Shown: piece after piece, positions 59,445 through 64,000 of the stretch
Position numbering within the stretch: position 1 is the first letter of the stretch
Layout: each line of letters starts with the position of its first letter
NCBI GenBank assembly: GCA_028023455.1
Contig: JAQFVV010000278.1
Coordinates: 186,001-250,000 of the forward strand
DNA from: Epiperipatus broadwayi
Lineage: Eukaryota; Onychophora; Udeonychophora; Euonychophora; Peripatidae
Length of the DNA stretch: 64,000 nucleotides
Direction: 5' to 3'
Position numbers and translations under genes: made by a program
Notes under the pieces: model-generated
The model's input: only the letters and a program-made list of their open reading frames with translations
Told to the model about the DNA's origin: nothing
The model's database searches: none

Positions 59445-59690
59445 AAAGATTGAAGTGGAGTTGGGCTGGACATATTGCTAGAAGAGATGATAATAGATGG
59501 ATAATTGAAATTTTAAACTGGATTCCAAGAGATTGTAAAAGACCCAGAAAGAGATCACATGTGAGATGGATGGATGAAATAAGAAAGTGTGCAGGGGTGA
59601 TGTGGAGAAGAGAAGCTAAAGATCGGAGAAGATGGATTAAACTTGGAGACCTTCATCCTGCAGTGGATTGATAATGGTTGATAATGATAT
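59445..59690 (+). mobile_element. RTE LINE, short 5'-truncated copy
   Basis: An open frame of 73 codons (59,450-59,671): KWSWAGHIARRDDNRW, LNWIPRDCKRPRKR, HVRWMDEIRKCAGVMWRREA, ending HPAVD and a stop. It is the best preserved C-terminal tail in the window, so it can serve as a reference for the others. The 3' end GGATTGATAATGGTTGATAA passes into (TA)n. The 5' break is also next to (TA)n. Confidence 0.85.
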
Positions 59691-60269
59691 ATATATATTG
59701 CAACACAGATAAAATAATTAATTATATATATATAACTGATAAAAGAAGTTTATTATACTTTGAAAATAAATAATTCAGAATCTAATAAATACTGGAAAAA
59801 TATTTCTGCTTTCTTTCATCCTTTATATATATATATATATATATTTAATTAACTGTGAAGATTGAACTATTCAATCATTACAAATTATATGCTATACTCC
59901 TCGTGACAATTCTACCTCACTTTCAAATTATTTTTAATATTGAAAAATAAACATTATAGGTTGAAAATCATAAATCTTTATTAAATAATTTCTTAAACTC
60001 ATCATTTTTTAGTTCTTCTCAGAGATAACAATCTTGTAATGTTCAAATATAATGTTATAGCTTATAATTATTTCATGAATATTATAATATAGAACTAAGT
60101 TATTCATTATTTCCTGTAATTTTATGAACTTTCATTGTTTGTTTTAAATTCAAACTCCTTTGTCTTATTTATTGTAAAGATGTTTTATGATTGTCATGTA
60201 ATTAGGTTGTTTAAACCTTCTTTAAATATTAAAGATAATTCTAATGTGAGTTAAAATTGTGAGGAAGTA

Positions 60270-60885
60270 ATGTATTCTACTATGAACCGATGTAGCAGTT
60301 GGAACCAAAATCATTGGGTGCTAAGAATTTACTAATTGTGATCCCAGGCTGCCATTTGATTAAAAACCTTTATTTAGGTACTTATAAATACAGATCACTT
60401 TCAAGTGAAAGAATATTGTACAAACTAGAAGAACTGTGGATTTATGGTTTTTGTAAACATAGAAAAAATGTTGAAGATATAATTAATCTAAACAGTGGAA
60501 ATGTACTATTTGCAAAAGAATAAATATTTCAAGGCACAATTAGAGTAGAAGTAATTAAAAACAAAAAAGTGAAAAAACAGCATTAAGGAGATTTATGGTG
60601 TACAAGAGTGGCAAGATTAATTATTTAAATTAATGAAAGATACAAAGTAGAGAGAATTGAAGTTTATGACTTAATTAGATATCAGGGGAAGAAATAAATA
60701 TAAGATACTTATAAAATTGTAAAAAACACATTTCATCAGATCAAACAACATTTTGATATTTGTCATTGGAGTTGTGGTGTGGTTAATTCTGCAATTGACA
60801 AACAACTGAAAGATTAAAGTAGTATAAAAAAGTTGGTTATGGTGATAGAAATGGCAGAGATTACAGACTTGTAGAGAATAAAACA
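60270..60885 (+). pseudogene. decayed RTE endonuclease part
   Basis: The plus frame has YLGTYKYRSLSSERILYKLE, which matches the start of the endonuclease at 27,590. Then come a shifted TRVARLIIQINERYK and KIVKNTFHQIKQHFDI, and AIDKQLKD. Many stops. Homology ends at the repeat cluster that begins about 60,886. Confidence 0.75.
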
Positions 60886-61740
60886 AGTCATAAATTTCAT
60901 AACTTGTTTTTAAGCTTGCATTTAATGATCACTAGATGGAGCTTACCAATAGCTCTAATCAAGCTTTATTTTATAAGTGCTGAAAGTGAAAGAATTCAAA
61001 ATCTCTGCCAGAAGGTTCCTATCTCCAGACCAATTGGTTTTGAGCTTGTGGCTCACCTCAATGGAGTGCTGGTACTCCAGAAACTAGATCTAAAATATTA
61101 ACTCAAAAATCAACACTTATAAGCCCATTACTATCAATTTGAAAGCCTGAATTTTTTAGACATGTAAATGTCTGAAAATCCATCCTTACAAACCATATAG
61201 CTATATAGGTCTGAATTCAGTTCAGATTCACCATATAGTAATAGTTTTTGCAATATAGCATCGCAAAAGCCTTTAAAAGTACACTTATAATAATTAATAA
61301 AACAAGTTATAAATTTTGTAATTTGCTTTTAAGCTTGTATTTAATGATCACTAGATGGAGCTTACCAATAGCTGTAATCAAGCTTTATTTTATAAGTGCT
61401 GAAAGAGAAAGAATTCAAAATCTCTATCTTTCTCATAGCTATATGGGTCTGAATTCAGTTCAGTTTCAACATATAGTAATAGCCTCTGCAATATAGCATT
61501 GCAAAAGCCTTCAAAAGTACACTTATAATAATTAATAAAACAAGTCATAAATTTCGTAATTTGCTTTTAAGCTTGTATTTAACGATCCCTAGATGGAGCT
61601 TACCAATAGCTGTAATCAAGCTTTATTTTATAAGTGCTGAAAGAGAAAGAATTCAAAATCTCTATCTTTCTTTTATGGTACTTATAAAATAAAGCTTGAT
61701 TAGAGCTATTGGTATGCTCCATCTAGTGATCATATATATA
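60886..61740. repeat. nested repeat cluster: three direct units and one inverted fragment
   Basis: The block CACTAGATGGAGCTTACCAA to AAGCTTTATTTTATAAGTGC occurs at 60,930, 61,350 and (CCTAGATGG) 61,588 in direct order; the second and third are 238 bp apart. A fourth, inverted copy lies at 61,678-61,731, next to (TA)n. Between units one and two is a segment (61,010-61,090) whose complement resembles the AAACTGGTCTGG block of PLE ends. Confidence 0.8.
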
Positions 61741-61744
61741 TATA

Positions 61745-62880
61745 TATTAAGATTGTAGATTTTTTAATAGAATTAGTAAATGAATTGATCATTGATTAGT
61801 GAAATGTATAATAGATGTTCATGCAAAACTAGAGAGACAAAAATTATTATGTAAATAAACTTCACAATTGATATTTCTAACTTTCAGAAATATTCCAATA
61901 TACTTAAATTAGAACTTGCAAATCCTATTAAAATATAATTATATTTTGAAGATGAGTCAGATTTAGATGAAATCAATAGCAGATAAATGATATATTATTA
62001 AGAACTGCAACAAAAATAGCTGGTTAAAAGACATTAACATTTACTTATATATTTCCTACTGAGACAAGTTAATGTGTGAAGATAAAAATGAATATGAAAA
62101 TGAGCATATAAAGATTTGTAGAGAAGTACAAAAACATTTAATAAGTGTATAAAAAATATAATAGTGAATTATCAGGAAGAAATCATAGAAGAAAAATAAA
62201 TGTTTCAAACAGTGTTAAACATTTTGGTAATGGTTGGATATTTATTTCTAACTGTAAGAAATAAAAAGTGTAACTAATACTAAAAGGAACGACAATAACA
62301 TCAAATATGTGGTATAGTTATCAAAGGTATTTTACAGTAATAAAAAAGAAAAGAAAATATTCATTGCAATTATCACATCATTTAACTTTTCCATTATTTT
62401 AAATGAAGAATTAAATATCAATTAAATATATAATGAAGTGAAAAGCTCCAGTAAGTGATAAAATTATAAATAATATCTTAAAAGAAGGAGGTGAAGAATT
62501 AAATGCATTGTTGGAAGCGTTGTGTACCAAATGTTTAAAAATGTAAAGATGAATCAGCCATGTTGAATTTAAAAATGGCTCCAGCACAATGAATCACATC
62601 CAAATTACTGAAAGAAATTTTAAAATAACAAGAAATATCAGTTGACATTATGATTTAAATTTGTAGATTATAAAATGTATTTGACTCGTAAGCATTTCTA
62701 CAGGTATTAAAGCAACAGAAAATTAAAATATAGACCTGGCATATTGTTATATATTGGATAATACTTATCAAAATGCAACAGTGGTGATTACATTCCTTGT
62801 CCCAGTGCTTAAGATCTGATTGGTTACTAATAGTCACAAGCGCTTGAGAAATTTGCACTCTCTCAATTTAATTACATAAA
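61745..62880 (+). pseudogene. decayed RTE linker and RT part (continuation)
   Basis: Plus-strand pieces: FEDESDLDEINSR (about 61,950-61,990), IINNILKEGGEELNALLEAL (about 62,465-62,520), a degraded GSSTMNHIQ segment, and IDLAYCYILDNTYQNATVVI (about 62,735-62,790), which matches IDLGYCHILKNIYKNATTTI in the copy at 25.8 kb. Order and strand fit the same element as 60,270-60,885, split by the cluster at 60,886-61,740. Confidence 0.7.
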
Positions 62881-62889
62881 GATATAACA

Positions 62890-63520
62890 AATTAACATTG
62901 AGAAAGTGTAACAAATTCTATTCTTAGTGAAATAGTTACCTACTATAGCAAAGGGATGTGTCTTTTTAACAACTCCTATGGATAAACTTATGTCTGTAAT
63001 AAAATCATACATTTGGGGCTCATCTTCACATCTTTTATCACTAGAACAGCATGCTTTCATATATGTAAAAAAGGGCTCAATTTTATACATCCCAAATATT
63101 TTGTAATGTATTACTGGGCCAAAATGTATATTGCAACTCTTGTTAATCCAGTACTTAGAGCCAACCTCTCTCCAATATCATTGATTGTTTTAATTTTGTG
63201 TCAAACAGTCCTTTTTCACAAATCATGCCATTTATCATCTTGGCCCACTAGTCCAGTATATCACCAAGTCTCTCATTGTCATATCATTTTAAAATGTAAA
63301 TAATTATGACTTATCCATCCAGACATCTATGGACAATCTCACCAGTTTCTAAAAGTCAACCAAGTGCCAAAACCATTGTTTTTCTCAAATCATGGATGGC
63401 ATTTCTGGTGCAATTCCATCTGAAATATTTCTTAATCACTGATTCAAGATAAATCGTGAATTGTCATGTGTTTTATGATATAATTTTCTCAAAAAATGCT
63501 GTACCTTTTTCAAACCAGCC
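62890..63520 (-). pseudogene. possible decayed ORF, unidentified
   Basis: Minus frame 63,090-62,872 (KIEPFFTYMKACCSSDKRCE, then DFITDISLSIGVVKKTH) and, further upstream, pieces such as IHDLRKT and MRDLVIYWTSGPR in a less AT-rich patch. It looks like old coding sequence, perhaps a transposase, but I recognise no motif. The plus frame 63,013-63,303 is then a shadow. Confidence 0.2.
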
Positions 63521-64000
63521 CACACTTCCTATTTTTATGCCTATTCATATTTTGTATGTGTACAATCTCAAGCAATTACTTAAAAATATATAAAATACTC
63601 TTAGACTTATAATGCATCTAAGAACAAGGTGGTTTGCATACTGCTCAATAGTATTTGCCAATAAAAAATACAATGTATTAAAAAACTAAGAAGAAATGGT
63701 TCAATTCATATTTATACTCTTTCAAATATCTACCCAATGAACACCATGACAAAAGCTTGGCAATCAACAATCTAACTCAGTTATGCTCTATCATAGGTTA
63801 ATCTGTTATTTCCATTAACAATTTTGAAAATAAATATATGGATTCTCTTTCAGTTTAATCATCATGATTCCATATTAGAATATGTCTTTCATCTAATTTG
63901 GATTGTATTTCATTGGAGTTAAACAACTTATGAGTATTGCCTATCATTATAGTTACAGTTTCAACATATGTTTGCCTGTGTAATTTACATTTATTCTGCT
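63521..64000. other. AT-rich end of window, no gene seen
   Basis: No supported feature. Confidence 0.4.

Noticed and set aside
60671-61496. Short frames at 60,904 and 61,248 sharing LMITRWSLPIA
   Set aside because: The similarity only reflects the repeated DNA unit of the cluster.

Overview
The window looks like non-coding, repeat-dominated DNA of an AT-rich animal genome. No bacterial or organellar features are visible, and the track shows no conserved host gene. The evidence for an animal is the mix of element families: Penelope-like retroelements (PLEs) with GIY-YIG endonuclease ends, an RTE-clade LINE in at least six pieces, a second LINE family, a tRNA-headed SINE, MITE-like foldbacks, and many (TA)n, (AAT)n and (GATA)n microsatellites. 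I cannot name the species; AT-rich invertebrates such as arachnids, hydrozoans, flatworms or aphids would all fit.

The most striking object is at about 9,465-21,235. It is a young LTR retrotransposon with two nearly identical terminal repeats of about 4.26 kb, separated by a 3.25 kb internal region. That region carries a tRNA-Lys-like primer binding site (with a degenerate second copy), a single intact 475-codon ORF and a polypurine tract. There is no protease, reverse transcriptase, RNase H or integrase. It resembles a LARD-type non-autonomous element that kept one gag-like coiled-coil protein. Its 5' edge falls in a 500-N assembly gap, and it sits in a (TA)n tract.

Left of it (1-8,973) are a 233-bp MITE with perfect 50-bp inverted ends, an RTE 3' end, a 292-bp foldback, decayed ORFs and an old 330-bp tandem duplication. 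From 21.3 to 31.5 kb there are ~325-bp hairpin repeats in tandem, a SINE nested in an old RTE copy, the longest RTE copy (24.8-27.6 kb, minus strand), a second SINE and PLE endonuclease remnants. From 33 to 40.7 kb lie several PLE fragments, two of them head-to-head palindromes of PLE 3' ends. From 40.8 to 50.6 kb there are an RTE copy with an inverted 5' segment, LINE RT and endonuclease segments, a PLE with recognisable RT and GIY-YIG domains, an LTR fragment with both PPT-like and PBS-like flanks, and one open stretch that could be a terminal host exon (48.5-49.1 kb). From 50.6 to 64 kb are microsatellites, hairpin repeats, a 306-bp foldback and a decayed RTE (60.3-62.9 kb) interrupted by a tandem/inverted repeat cluster.

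Beyond the giant-LTR element, the second theme is a set of short hairpin motifs at PLE ends that resemble hammerhead ribozymes, some degenerate. In one series the stem changes sequence between copies but keeps its pairing.
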